Shown piece by piece: positions 49,552 through 61,859 of a stretch of DNA of 64,000 nucleotides. Origin of the DNA: Epiperipatus broadwayi (taxonomy: Eukaryota; Onychophora; Udeonychophora; Euonychophora; Peripatidae). The stretch is taken from NCBI GenBank assembly GCA_028023455.1, contig JAQFVV010012499.1, forward strand, positions 2,238,584 through 2,302,583, in the 5' to 3' direction. The position numbers and the translations under genes are program-made. Positions within the stretch are counted from its first letter, which is position 1. Every line of letters begins with the position of its first letter. Below the pieces are notes generated by a model. The model worked only from the letters and a program-made list of their open reading frames with translations, did no database searches and was not told where the DNA came from.

Positions 49552-50469
49552 TATATATAATTTTAATTTTATAAATAATATATATATATATATATGCAAA
49601 CATGAAATGGAGATACAGCATGCCTTCGATTATAAACCATCAAGATAAACTGTCAAAAAGAATAATAACATAATAATTCAGAAATATTGTTCAGCACACT
49701 GTTTAAAAATGCAATTAATCATTATCCTAATAGTTCTGAAATTAATAAAAGTGGAAACTAAATCTTAATTACTGAAGCTATATATATGCTTATAAATATA
49801 TGCTTCATGCCAATTTGTATCTAAATAATTTTAAACTCTGTTATAGGGAAATTTTAAATTTATTTTATTAAAAAATTATAAAGGCTTATAAAAATGTATT
49901 AAAAGTGCATGAATATGTGTAAAAATTGGGTCAAATTGGTTATCAGAGATTAGATAAATAAGTAGCAATGTTTAAATGCATAACAGATTCTAGAAAAATC
50001 TGATCACAAAACAATTAGTTAAAATTTAAGCTACTTAAATTCTTTAGCAGTAGATTTTAGTAAAATTTATATAAGTAGGATAATTACAGGGCATTGGTAA
50101 TATTTTTTATTAAAACTAAGATTAGGTCTTGTAATAAAAAGTAGTTGATTGATAATTAATTACTGGAGGAAATGCAAATAACAAAAGATATTTGAAATTT
50201 AGGAAAATTTTACTAATTTAAAACATTAGAATTAAAGGATTAAATTGTAATCAAACTGATTAAAATTATTATCACAGAAATATTTTTAATTAAACCTAAT
50301 CTAGATGCATTTTGATGAAAAATAGTAAATAAAAAAAAAAAAGCTTGTTTAGAGCTATTAGCATGCTCTTAATTTTACATATTTGTAAGTGCAAGCTATA
50401 TATAAGTCATGTGACATCTGACTTGTTATTATTACTATTATAATTACTTAGGTAAATTTAAAACAGGCA

Positions 50470-50583
50470 TCTTTGATGAAAAATTCATCAAGGTGGTCTT
50501 TTGATGAAAAAATTCTGCAATCAGGTCTTTTGATGAAAAAATTTTTCAATCACATCTTTTGTGAAAAATTCTTCAAGCTTGTT
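50470..50583. repeat. 27-29-bp tandem array, four units
   Basis: TCTTTTGATGAAAAAATTCT-type units start at about 50470, 50497, 50526 and 50555. The last is slightly diverged. Confidence 0.85.
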
Positions 50584-51516
50584 AAACAAGATCTCTCTCG
50601 AAAGTTAAGTTTCTTAATTATTTAGCTTGTAGAAGTCATGCATAATGATCATCTGTGACTAGAAGCTTGTATCCCTTTCCCTTTGCCATTCCAGGGGAGT
50701 GTGAGTTTAGAAACATGATGGAGTTGGTGAACTGCTGCCCATTAGAAGATGACCATTGAACTTGTGCTAATGTTCCTGTCATCATAAATAAATTTATCTT
50801 GCTGATCATCACACCTTTATTCAAGAAATAGGCTGTTTAGTCAATTATGCCACCCTCAGTCATATGCTTTTCTGGAAAACCAGCCTGTTTCCAGAATTAA
50901 GTATTAATATCCAAGAAAAATGCCATCCAATATCAAATTAAGGTGAGTTGCATAATGAAAGCTACACATTGTCATACTTAGACTTCATATCTTGCATGTT
51001 ATTAAAATCCTTTATAAAAGTAATTGCAGAAACATTGAATTCTCATTATGAGATCTTTTCAATCCTATACTGGTAAAATACTTCATATGCATTTTGTTTC
51101 CCTTTTGCTTATATTAATTTTTTGTGTTATATTTTTCATTAATATTATGTTTTACTAAGCTGTATTTGTTAAGAATAATCGCAATGTATTGCTATATACA
51201 GTCCTCTTAATATGTATGTGCTATATCAGATTATGTGGGACTATTTTGTAAATATATATTCATCTCTTAAATTCCAAGACTCATCTCCCCTCTAAAAAAA
51301 ACTAATTCATCAAAAGCACATAGACATTTTTAATCCTCCTTCTTCACCAAGTTCAAAGATTTTATTTTTTCCAAAAAATAATAATCATCTATTTCAATTA
51401 AAACTTAACTCTTGCAATTATAAAGATTAGAAATCAGTTTTTAAGCAAATATAAAAATAAACTGAATTAGTTTTTAAAACATTTTAAAAATAAGGTTAAT
51501 TTATATTTTATTCAGG

Positions 51517-51556
<40 letters not shown>
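51517..51556. repeat. (CA)n(TA)n microsatellite
   Basis: Thirteen AC units followed by about seven TA units. Confidence 0.95.
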
Positions 51557-53192
51557 CATTTAATTTATGATAGCCTCATGAATATTTCATTATAATTATA
51601 TATGTAAATCACAGATCTCTCAAGCTACTGTATGGATATTATATTTCTTAATGTGTGAATATGTTCTACAGAATGAACTTTCAATTAAGCAAATATTATC
51701 AAAATCATTCATTGTTTTTTGAAGTATTTTTATTGCATAAATCATTTAGGCCCTAATTTTGTCAAATAAAGTATTTCATGACCACTTGTTCAATCTTACA
51801 ATGAAACTATTCAAACCTGTTTTCATTTTATTTCCAGGTTTTAATAGTTAAAAATTATTTATTGTTCATTGCTCCTTCAAATAAAATGCATTGCTGAGTT
51901 ATTTAAATATTTTAATTAATTCGTATTTTTGTTTCTCAAGCAGATGATCATTCCTGCTATGTGGAAATGGATTGGTTGAGTATTCTCTTGATATGGTCAT
52001 ACCAAGATAAACAGATGTATATTTACATACTCGAATAATGTTTGCTATTGTCATTAATGTTACTATCAATGCAGACAAATTTCCTCTTTGATAATAATAA
52101 GTTCATTACTGATTATAGGAACAGATGTTCATTTCAGTATTATATAATCCTTAAATCCAATGAAATTCTTGGGTATGGCCTCATAAGGTAGGCACACTCC
52201 ATCTCTGTTTCAGCATTGGATATACTCTTCTGTTTTTGATAACCTAGCATCACATTCAGATTTCTTTAATATATTTTAAAGCCTGATGTTACAAGTGTGT
52301 AGTCAGTCACAGTTTGATGTCAACTGCAATCATCTATTAATGATTGTGATTTTAGTATATTTAGTAATTACTATCTTAATCCTGCTTGATTATCTATTAA
52401 TTAGTAATCCAATCATTGTAAAATGTCCACCCTGTAGATTATTAAGACATATACAGCCTCTAGTTCCTCTATTGTATATAAATTAGTGATAATTAAGCTG
52501 TTTAGTTGCTAATTCTTCTTTTTAACGTGTAAAAAATGCAATTTTCCATAGCTTTAAATCTAGTCATATTAATTTTTATTTCACTTTTGTGTTTTTTTAT
52601 TGTTACTAATAAATTTATATACACATAAACTCTCAGATTTGTGTCTTGTTTACCACAATTAGCATTTTTAATGTTTTAAGAGTCTCTTGTATCTCCCTGA
52701 CCTCAGTGGGATATAAGAAAAAGGGCATATATGCTAACTTCAGATGCAATAATCATGTGGAAATTGTCCTGGAGGCATAGGTAATGAGGTTTGACCTTGT
52801 ACTGTCTGTACTAACGTTTATATAATGTTACACACAGACATACAAATAGGTAATATTGCTTAGTTCCTAAGATTAGTTTTTCTGACTATACAAATCTGCC
52901 CATTACATTACACATGAAGTTTGTAAACACAATTTAGTAATTACTAATGTGCCTGCATATAATGTGAAATAATCAAACACTTATTAAACAAAAAAATTTT
53001 TAATAGAATTATAAGCTATTATGAAATAAGAATCTTCAAAGACTAAGACTATATTATTTTTCTTTATTCATATATATGTTTAGGGTTCTAATTTGTAAAT
53101 ATATATACTACAACTATTTAGTTAGTTTAACGCCATTTAAAACAACAAATAAAAAAAATTAATATTTTATTGATTTAACACAATGTTTGTTG

Positions 53193-53275
53193 AATAAATT
53201 GTTTATAAAAAGACATAAAAAAGTACATTAAATGGTACTGAATAACTTGTTTACAAAAAGACATAAAATACATTA
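53193..53275. repeat. ~39-bp near-tandem duplication
   Basis: GAATAAATTGTTTATAAAAA..GACATAAAAAAGTACATTAA recurs after 8 bp as GAATAACTTGTTTACAAAAA..GACATAAAATACATTAA. Confidence 0.8.
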
Positions 53276-55147
53276 ATTTCTAATAATTATATTATTTATA
53301 CATATACTCACACACATAAATAATAATCTACAAACAATTAAATATAGATAAATATAATAATTTTAGAAAATTCAATAGGTATTTTTTTTGTAAAGTGCAG
53401 ACAATGTAAACAGACTTCAGATAGCTACAAAGGTAAAAAGGGAGGTTGTTCCTTATTTTTGATATTGTTAAAAAAAATAACTTTGTAATATAGATGCAAA
53501 AGGACTGAAATATAAATGGCATTATAAATGTCTTAGAATGAAAATTAGAAAAATTGTTATTCTAATATTAGGGGGTAATTTCCTCTTAATAATAGTAGAA
53601 ACAATGCTAAAATATGTAATTGTTTTGATGATTTTTCTGTAAGACTAAAATGCAAAACAATGAAATAGGAAGTGATAAGAAATTTCTTAAATTTTTTAAA
53701 GTAAATGGCAGAAGCCTCTGAAATGGCTGAGCAAATTATTTTAGCTAGCAAAATCGAAATAAGAAGTATCTTGAGATTACTTTTAATGAAGAAATCTAAA
53801 TATTTAAACTCTAGATATCAATTTATTTTTTATTATTTGTTCAGTGGAAAGACAAAAAAAATGAATTAACTGCAATCTCAGAAATCACTGAGTTTGCTAT
53901 TTCATATATATTTTAGTATTCCTTTTACATTGAAAACAATAAAAAATTAAATAATATATATTGGTTCATTTCTTACTATAACCAGAAGGAAAAATTTATG
54001 ATTATTTGAAAATGGGAAATCTATGGAGTAATAATATGTCTATAATTTGTGAAAAATTATAACAGAATATGTGAAGAATATTGATATATCTCTGAAAGTA
54101 GAACACTGAAATAGAAAGTAATGATAAATTATGATTTTTGACATAGACTTGCATCTTTCTGATGGAAAAATGAATTTAATTTTTTTTATAAAAACATTGG
54201 AGAATTTAATAATGAAAATATAGTATGTCATTTTAATATAATGATTTAAGAATATATATTGTTTTTATATTGTAATGGTAAGCTTGTGGACCCACAGATG
54301 TGGTTGATATCATTCTCTAGAAGATACCATCAGATTCACAATCTCAGAATTCCCTATCTCTGCTTATAGATAGTAAAATTCTAATGTTAATAAATACAAC
54401 ATTTCTTTTGATATTTCATGAGCTAATTTGTATGAAATCTAACCTTTACTGCAAAAGATATCCAACCACAACTTCATACAAAGCCCTCAATTATTACCAG
54501 TATCTTTATGTATAACCCTTAACTCTGAGAAAACACTGAGACTCCTTTGAACTTTTATATAACCTGGTTAATGTATCTTGCATTGTTTGGTTTACAATAG
54601 CATAAAATTGTACAATTAATAAATGAGTAATAAAATAAATGTCAGATATACAAAATAAAATAAATAAATATTTTATTACAAATCAAATGTTATTATAATC
54701 TACTATTTAACTTAAAAATATTTTTTACAGTTATGTTTTAATATTAACTTTTATAATCTAAAATTCATCAAACCCATACAATAAATAAGTCATATATCAA
54801 TAAGCAATAAATCTAGAACATAGTGTGGTATACCTACATGTATATAACATTTTGTCTACCTATCCCTACATATTATCACAAACTATATTATAATAATCTA
54901 TCAGTAATACAATTTATTTTATCTACATAAGTCAGTTGATTTTATATATCAAAAAGAAAAGCAGGTGTGTGTGTGCACAACCATTATTTCAGAATTTCAT
55001 ATAATAGTAGGAAGATATACAAAAAAATCTAATTGTGGCAAGTCTACAATAATCACCTGCATGGATTTTACCATTTTTTATCCTTTATCTCAATATGTAT
55101 TCAAGAACATTATGGGTCAATCATTATCATCATATATAAAGACCTAA
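53276..55147. other. AT-rich intergenic DNA
   Basis: No gene or repeat that I can support. Several 60-64-codon frames are low-complexity and unremarkable for the base composition. Confidence 0.45.
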
Positions 55148-55370
55148 GCACGTACAAAATTATTAAATTGTCTGTAAAAATACTTCAAAAATACATAAAA
55201 TAAGCACACACATAATTATTAAATAAACTATAACTTAGCTTCAAAGTATAAATAACTGAGGCACATAAATTATTAAACACACTGTAAAATGTGCATCAAA
55301 ATGTACACAACTGAGATACATAAACTTCTTAAAATACCTTAAAAACTTCATATAAATAATTTAAATATCT
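55148..55370. repeat. ~56-bp degenerate tandem array
   Basis: Three to four units open near 55148, 55204, 55261 and 55316 with GCACA.A.AATTATTAAA and contain CTGTAAAA..CTTCAAA. The last unit is weak. Confidence 0.65.
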
Positions 55371-55689
55371 TATCTGCTATACCATTATATAAATGATGCA
55401 TATATATTCCATTAAATACAAAATCCATTTTAAAAACTTCTAATTAATAGTTTAATCCTATTCTCATTGAATTAATCTATTAAGCAGACATCCAAATATT
55501 AGCTTTAATAGGATACCAACAAATCTTTACTATTATTCCTTTAATATTATATGGTCCTAAAAAATATATAATTTCAATACATATGATAGTATTTTTGAAA
55601 ATCTGTTAGAATAAAATTATTCATTTATATAATCACATACATATTAATTAAATTAAATTAGTTCCTAAGCTTAAGTAGTGTGCCGATCA

Positions 55690-55880
55690 AAACATGTTTA
55701 TCCATCTAACATGAGCTGGAACTCACAAAAAGTACTTCAAACCCAGTCAAGTCCAAGATTTAGGTCAGGGACCAGCCTGGATTCGAACCCACTCTCTAAG
55801 CCCCAGATCAACACCTAATGGATAACATAATAATGATGGCCCATGAGAATTAATCTTAATCCGGCTGACTAGCAGAGCTG
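55690..55880 (-). repeat. Possible tRNA-derived SINE fragment
   Basis: The minus strand carries GGGTTCGAATCCAGGC, a perfect match to the pol III B box (GGTTCGAATCC). It sits in a GC-richer island that stands out from the surrounding DNA. An A box at the expected distance is not convincing and no cloverleaf can be drawn, so this is not called as a tRNA gene. Confidence 0.35.
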
Positions 55881-56131
55881 AGCAAAACAATGAGACATCT
55901 ATTAACTATGACTATATTAAAATAATAGATAAGCATGGCTGTAATATGTGGAAGTGGAGGAAAAGGAATTTGAACTACTCAAATAAGTGAAACAATAAAA
56001 TATAATTTAATATACTGACAAATTATTATACATTTATAAATTAATTATATACATTAGTGTTTGCGTGAATGAGCAAGCGATTCCATAGTGTCATTCACGA
56101 TATTATTCCTCATACGCTCTTTATTAGCTAA

Positions 56132-56267
56132 ATGATATATATTATAAATAAGCATACATCTTTGGTGGGTCTAATATTAAGAGGCCAATCGGTTATTAGA
56201 AAGAAGTTACATAAAATTGCTATTAACGCTTTGATTTACGGTTCTGAAACATGGTGACTAACATATA
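56132..56267 (+). pseudogene. Reverse transcriptase remnant, second LINE family
   Basis: One frame reads MIYIINKHTSLVGLILRGQ, then SVIRKKLHKIAINALIYGSE, then TW followed by a stop. The end matches the widespread LINE thumb signature (k.klYk.vi.p.l.YGsETW.lt). It differs from the main LINE of this window, which lacks that motif. Homology cannot be followed for certain beyond this segment. The element is a small decayed fragment. Confidence 0.6.
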
Positions 56268-56712
56268 TATTTCTAGGAGCGTTCCAAAATTCATTATACC
56301 TATGATATAAATTATTTTCACGCCATTGAGGTCATGAAAATAAACAAAATATATTTGAAAAAATTTGATTATATTTGAATCTATGACAAAATATTTAATG
56401 AAAATTTATTTTAACAATAGTAAGATGAACGCTTTATTTTCCCCAAGGCATATAGCTACTCTTAAATAGATATATAAACCATGACGGCGAGATTGTATAA
56501 GATTGAAATAAATTTATATATTATAACATTAATAATAAATCTAGTAGTAGTGGGCTTATATATATATTTTTAAGCAGAGCATAATTTTAATATTAGAGCA
56601 TTAAAACTGGGTCATGAAGCAAAAGAAATAATAATACGAAGAAGTTTGCAGTGCTGACATAATAACCTAAAATAACTAAGAGGAAAAGGTCGTGCTTCTG
56701 GACGAGAATGAA

Positions 56713-56898
56713 GTGGATGGGCATAGCGTGTGCCATACTTAGGGATCACCACCAGAGGCCTTTTTATACGAAAAAATGGATGGGCATAGCATGTGCCAGA
56801 CTTAGTGGTCACCACCAGTGGCCTTTTTATACGAAGAAAGAATATGCATAGCATGTGCCACACTTAGGGATCACAACCAGAGGAATTTTTATACGAAG
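56713..56898. repeat. 62-63-bp tandem array, three units
   Basis: Units contain GCATAGC.TGTGCCA.ACTTAG at 56721, 56784 and 56846, followed by GG.ATCACCACCAGAGGCCTT and TTTATACGAA. The first interval is 63 bp and keeps frame. On the minus strand it encodes a 21-residue repeat (RIKRPLVV..K.GT.YAHPF). The second interval is 62 bp and breaks that frame. Confidence 0.92.
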
Positions 56899-57084
56899 AC
56901 TTGAGAAGAAATCTATGGGTTCGAACTTGTCGTAACCCCCAGATTAAGAAGCACATATATATAGAACACGAAGATCAGCGAAATGTCAGAAACACAGTAA
57001 TGATACATGTCTCTAACAACATTGAATAAATTTTACTGCTTTAAAATAAATGACCCTTGTTTGAATACTATAATATACCATGCA

Positions 57085-57089
<5 letters not shown>

Positions 57090-57150
<61 letters not shown>
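57090..57150. repeat. (TA)n(GA)n compound microsatellite
   Basis: About 19 TA units followed by about 12 GA units. Confidence 0.96.
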
Positions 57151-57885
57151 GATATTTCATTTAATAAAATATACATTAAGATTTTACCTAGTAAAAGAAA
57201 CAAGATTTACCCCCATCCCTTTTCTGCTATTTTTAAATAAATCAATCGCACCTTCGTGATTTTTATAATAACTTGGATATTTAAATACTATATTTGATAT
57301 TTTAAAAGTATGAAAAATGAAGTAAGATTAGCAGTTATATAGGAAACAAATTATAAGTCACCCTTTCAGAATTTAATAAATAATTATAAAATAAATGTTT
57401 CAGAGCGTTAATTAGCTTGAGTTCTGGATTTTCAGAGTTAAACAAATCAATTTTCATATTAAAAACGAACCTAAAATGTTGATGCATAAAACAATCTGGT
57501 GAACATATTAATTTACAATGCATTATATATTTATATTTAAAGGGGACATTAATAACCTTTTCATGAAGGTTTAGTTAAAAATGACAGAAAATATTTTTAT
57601 AAATTAAGCTCATCAGATTGCTTGAAATTGGCATATCAATAATAGATATATAAATCAAATAATAAACATATATAAATAAATGACCGCACCAAAGTTAAAG
57701 AAAGTTAAGAGCATATGAGAGAGAATTAAATTTATACAAATTATTTAAGAGCAAATTACATGTTATTTATATAAAAAAAACATTAATTTAAAAGATAGAA
57801 AATTAAACAATACATTAGAATCTTGATAGCAGTATTTGAGATTAGTGAGGCTAGATTCATTTTCAAATAGTAACATAAAAGTTAC
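57151..57885. other. AT-rich intergenic DNA or possible intron
   Basis: No gene can be supported. If the exon at 57886-57994 is real, this would be its downstream intron. TTTTAG|GTTCG near 57474 on the minus strand is the only acceptor-like site I noticed. Confidence 0.35.
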
Positions 57886-57994
57886 CTTGCGCAAATTTAA
57901 TAAATCTATTTTCATGCATGGCAAATTGAGGATCCAAAATGAATTCTTCTTGGTGACAGCAAGCTTCTCTATTAGCATTTTTAAAGTTCTCCAT
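57886..57994 (-). CDS. Candidate first coding exon, unrecognised
   Basis: The minus strand begins CCAATGGAG and stays open for 36 codons plus one base (MENFKNANREACCHQEEF, then ILDPQFAMHENRFIKFAQ). It ends at CGCAAG|GTAACT, a good 5' splice site. Upstream, 57995-58130 is somewhat GC-richer and could be a leader. I recognise no domain. Joining to the nearest acceptor-like site would hit a stop within a few codons, so the gene model is weak. Confidence 0.25.
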
Positions 57995-58852
57995 TGGGCC
58001 TTTACTTCACTTTAGGGTAGCAGAATATTATGGCCACAGAAGATGACCCACAAGGGTCAGGAAAAGTTTTTACTAGATCATCTTGAGATTTCAAAACAGC
58101 ATAGTCTAGTAGCAATCACTTCTCTCAATAGTAGCTAATCTAATCTTTTAAAATCCAGCCATTATTTATACCCTTGCACAGGTATTTCTGGAATGCTTAT
58201 AATTAATTAGTTAGTTGTTTTTGAAAAATGCAATTGTTAGATAACGTCCAAAATAAATTCAAATCTATTTCCAGATTAGAAATAGATTTGATAAAAATGT
58301 TTATAACAAAAGAAAATAATTACAATCCCATTTTATTTTAAGTAAAACTTTAATTAAATACCTTCCCCAGAGTAAAACAACAGCGTTACCAATCCTTTAA
58401 TTATTTTTGGACAATTAACAACAGCCACATCTTCCATATTGGATTTTATAAAAAAATATACAGTTTAATAGAAAAACAAGCAATTTAAAAAGAAAAAGCT
58501 AAAAATGACATATAATAAATATTTAAAAACATCAATATTTTGTTAGTAAGTTTTGCTCCTATATATATTTTTGAGCTGCATCTATAATACTTTAATAAAA
58601 AAGAACTAATAATTAATAAAAAGAATTATTAATAATTTTAAAATATGTTATTGAAACATTAAATTTTATAATTTAGGCGTGCATCTCAAATATATACATG
58701 AAATATATATATACATGACAAAAGGAGCGGGATGGGAAATAGGGATTTAAACATAGGTTAGTAGATGGAAACATGAAGCTCAATCTTAAGATAAGATTGA
58801 CTGCTTCAGTAGGTGCAAGGTGTTATTAATTTTCTATTAACATTTTATACCC
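57995..58852. other. AT-rich intergenic DNA
   Basis: Nothing further that I can support. Confidence 0.45.
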
Positions 58853-59041
58853 TAGATTACATCATAAAAATATTTTTTTTATTTTTAAAAAAAAGATTGG
58901 ATTTAACTAAGAACACCATATGTAATTATTTATTTTCATTTATATAAGAGGCAGTAGTTTGGCTCACAGAAATTCCTTGATGTTTTTAGTTAAATGCAAT
59001 CTTTTTTAAAAATATAAAAAATATTTTTATGATGTAATCTA
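58853..59041. mobile_element. MITE with ~55-bp inverted repeats
   Basis: The arms start TAGATTACATCATAAAAATA (58853) and end with its complement at 59041, with about 52-57 bp of near-perfect pairing on each side. Flanking or terminal TA suggests a TA target, as in Tc1/mariner-derived MITEs. The right end lies three bases from the hAT terminal motif at 59045, so one element inserted at the edge of the other. Confidence 0.82.
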
Positions 59042-59044
59042 AAA

Positions 59045-60892
59045 CAGCAGTGGTGAACCTTTTTATGTGCACATGCCAAATTTTACAATTATTTTTTTGT
59101 CCAACCTCTGGTGTACCCGGAAAGTCTTAGAAGGAAATAAATGATAAAAATGTAATTATTATGAAATTTTATTAAATTAAATTAAGGAGTTGACTTAAAA
59201 ATTCACAAAATAATTGTATAAAAAACATTTTGCCATATAAAAGTCAATACTAATTATAGCTTTTATTAATGAGATTTTTGTTGTTGTACTTTGGATGACA
59301 AATGTTGTATATCGTGTTCATAAGTCATAATTTTAAGCACTGCACATGCTGCACTGGATTCATCAGTCAGCTTATTTCTATAACTATCTTTTATAAAGTT
59401 TATTTCAGAAAATAATGACTCACAAACATAAGTTGAGGAGAAAATAGTACAGCAGTTGCTAGTTTTTTAAAACAGTTATAGATTTTGGGAATGGCATTCC
59501 AGGTTTTTTTCATTTCATATTCTGTGTTCTTTTTAATTGGGTCCAATAACCAATCATTTTCAATTGCTTCCATGTCCTTTCTTAAATCAACAAATTTTTG
59601 TTTCCATATAAAACTAGACTGAAAATCAATTAATTGCATTTCTAAATCTTCAAAGTTGAGTCACTCAAAAATTTCTATATTGAGTTTATCTAATTCGATG
59701 GTATCAGTATATAAAATAAATTTCAATGTTTCTGCAAATTGCCTGAAGTCTTGAAACCTTGAAAAAAAATTCATTCCTTATTTCCTGAATTATTGCAGAA
59801 AATTCTTGTGTTATTTTTAACTTGATCTGATTTTTCATGAGTTTTTATATCTAAGAAGATATTTTTGTATTTAAGAAATACCTAAATGTGTTAGAAATAA
59901 CATCACGATTGAAAACTTGCAATTTAACAGCAAATGCTTCAATTAAATCTAACATATCAATAACTGTCCTATTAATACTTTGCACCTTAATATTTAATTC
60001 ACTCAAATGTGAGCAGAAGTCAGTGAAAAACATTAATTTGCAAATCCATTAGACATCCAGTAACCGACTATATTTTTCCATAATTTTTTCATTATGAAAA
60101 AAAAGTTTCATCTCATCTAAACAGTCCATGAATCTTTGGAGAACTTTTCCATGACTTAACTATATAACATTATTGTACATAAATAAACCATTATAGATTG
60201 AATTTACTTCATGCAGTAATTCCAAAAATTTTATTTTATTTAAAGCACATCCAGATTTAAAATTCACCACCTTTGTTACAACAGTCACAATGTCTTCCAA
60301 AGACTTGAAACTAGTCTTGGTTCATAAAACCTTCTGGTGTATAATAAAGTGAAAACCAAAAACTGAATGACCAATCTGTTTGGTGAATAAATCGAGGAAA
60401 CCATTTTCCTTTCCAATCATACTACAAGCACTATCAGTAGTAATTGATACAAGTTTCTTTAAATCAATTTCTATTTCTGTAAGTGCATTTACAACTGCAT
60501 TGCAAATATCCATCTCTTTTGTTGTTGTTGCTGACAATGTTATATTAATTACTTCTTCTTTAATATGATTCCCAACACAACAACAATGAAAATTGCTAAA
60601 CGAGCTGATCTAGTTATATCAGTACTTTCATCAAGACAGAGAGGCACAAAGTCAGAAGAATTTATATCCATTTTTTGCTGATAAGTTATATTTTTAAAAT
60701 TCTGTCTTTTATTATATTCCTAGCCAAAGGCAAATACTTTATTCTCTGAATAATCTTTTCTTTGTTTTCAAAGTCTTCAAAGAGAATAGGTGACATTTTC
60801 AACCATGTTTCTTTCACATATTCCCCATCACTAAAAGGTCTTCCGCGTTTAGCAATGTGAGCTGTAAGATGTTCATTAATTTTCAATAACAA
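59045..60892 (-). mobile_element. Decayed hAT transposon, 5' end missing
   Basis: The 3' terminus is marked on the plus strand by CAGCAGTGGTGAACCTTTTT, a typical CAGnGGTTc/gAACC-like hAT end. The coding remnant follows on the minus strand. The matching terminal repeat was not found near 60.9-61.2 kb, and the N-terminal BED zinc finger is not visible, so the 5' part is truncated or too diverged. Confidence 0.8.
59266..60892 (-). pseudogene. hAT transposase, ZBED5/GTF2IRD2-like, frameshifted
   Basis: In order on the minus strand: HIAKRGRPFSDGEYVKETWL (60892 onward), LCLDESTDITRSARLAIF (about 60640, the catalytic DDE-fold start), VSITTDSACSMIGKENGF (about 60450), FGFHFIIHQK (60330), LSHGKVLQRFMDCLDEMKLF (about 60150), LMFFTDFCSHLSELNIK (60030), DLRKDMEAIENDW (59600), and the C-terminal dimerisation region STYVCESLFSEINFIKDSYR then NKLTDES, stop at 59266. 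This order matches animal ZBED5/SCAND3/GTF2IRD2-type transposases. It would cut and paste the hAT element. At least five frame changes or stops are present, so it is dead. The residues named are read from this sequence. Confidence 0.88.
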
Positions 60893-61194
60893 GAAATATA
60901 ATTAGATTAAAAAACTAAAATATAATTGGAATAAATTTTATTATCAATGTATAAAACATCTGCCAAAAAAACAAATTGAAAAAAGATGGGGTGGATTTTT
61001 TCCTACTGCATGTAAAATATGGAATAGTGTTTCTTATTTAAAAAGTGTTTGTTAGTTATCTTGTAAGATAGAAAAAAAATGTTTTTTTGTTAATACGTAA
61101 ATATCTGTTGTTGTTTTTTTCTCTTACTAAAGTTATTTTACTTAAAACAAAAAAAGAAGCATTTATGTTTTCCTGAAGGTTTGCGGTGATGGAG
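60893..61194. other. AT-rich DNA upstream of the hAT remnant
   Basis: No feature can be supported. The missing N-terminal BED finger would be expected here but is not readable. Confidence 0.4.
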
Positions 61195-61540
61195 TTCTAG
61201 TTGTATTTTTATATCTTTCCATCATCTAATATGTATGCATATTGAATCTCTTTTAAAAATTTAACTTTATTTAATGTAACTCTGAGAAGTTTTTATTTAT
61301 ATATAAATTGTTAATTTTAATAATTACATATATAAAAAGATAAAAACCGATGATGTGTATATGATGGCATTATTTTAGTAATTGCTAACAACTAGTAAGT
61401 AAACAGGACTAACCTGTTTAATGTGCTATTACTAACAGTTGAAGGTATTTGGAATATGTAAATAAAGTTAAATTTTTCTAAACACATTCAATAGGCATAT
61501 TAGATGATGAAAATAGTCCAATATAAAAATACAACTAGAA
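61195..61540. mobile_element. MITE with ~75-bp inverted repeats
   Basis: TTCTAGTTGTATTTTTATAT at 61195 pairs with its complement ending at 61540. The arms (61195-61267 and 61463-61540) also share ATCATCTAATATG..TATTGAAT and AAAAATTTAACTTTA. The 195-bp centre has no coding content. Confidence 0.85.
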
Positions 61541-61859
61541 GGGGTTATATTTGAAGAACTGCTGATAAATTTTATTAGAGATGCTGACTGCATATTCTTG
61601 TATTTTTAACTGCCTGAGCAATAAATTCCTTTTGTTCTTCCTTGCGTTTTATTGAGAATGTTCTGCATACAAATGTCCGGAACATAAAACGCACGCCGCT
61701 TTATTTACTTTACTAATCATCCCATACTCTTGAGGAAACAACATTTTAAAATTATTATGAGAGACTTTAATGATAGAACTGGTAAACAAATGAAAGATGA
61801 AAGTGCTGTAGGTAATTTTGGTTATGGTAATAGAAATGAGAGAGAACATAGACTTGTGA

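Larger units (their letters stand above)
48456..53192. other. AT-rich intergenic DNA with microsatellites
   Basis: No supportable gene. Contents: two long TA tracts, a four-unit short tandem array at 50470-50583, a CA/TA tract at 51517, and an unassigned 62-codon minus-strand frame at 50636-50824 that begins with TTG. The rest is featureless A/T-rich sequence. Confidence 0.5.

Noticed and set aside
50636-50824. 62-codon minus-strand frame in a less AT-rich patch
   Set aside because: It opens with TTG after an in-frame TAA, has no splice signals that I could support, and matches nothing I recognise.
55760-55830. tRNA gene suggested by GGGTTCGAATCC
   Set aside because: No acceptor-stem pairing or convincing A box at the right distance. 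Treated as a possible SINE fragment only.
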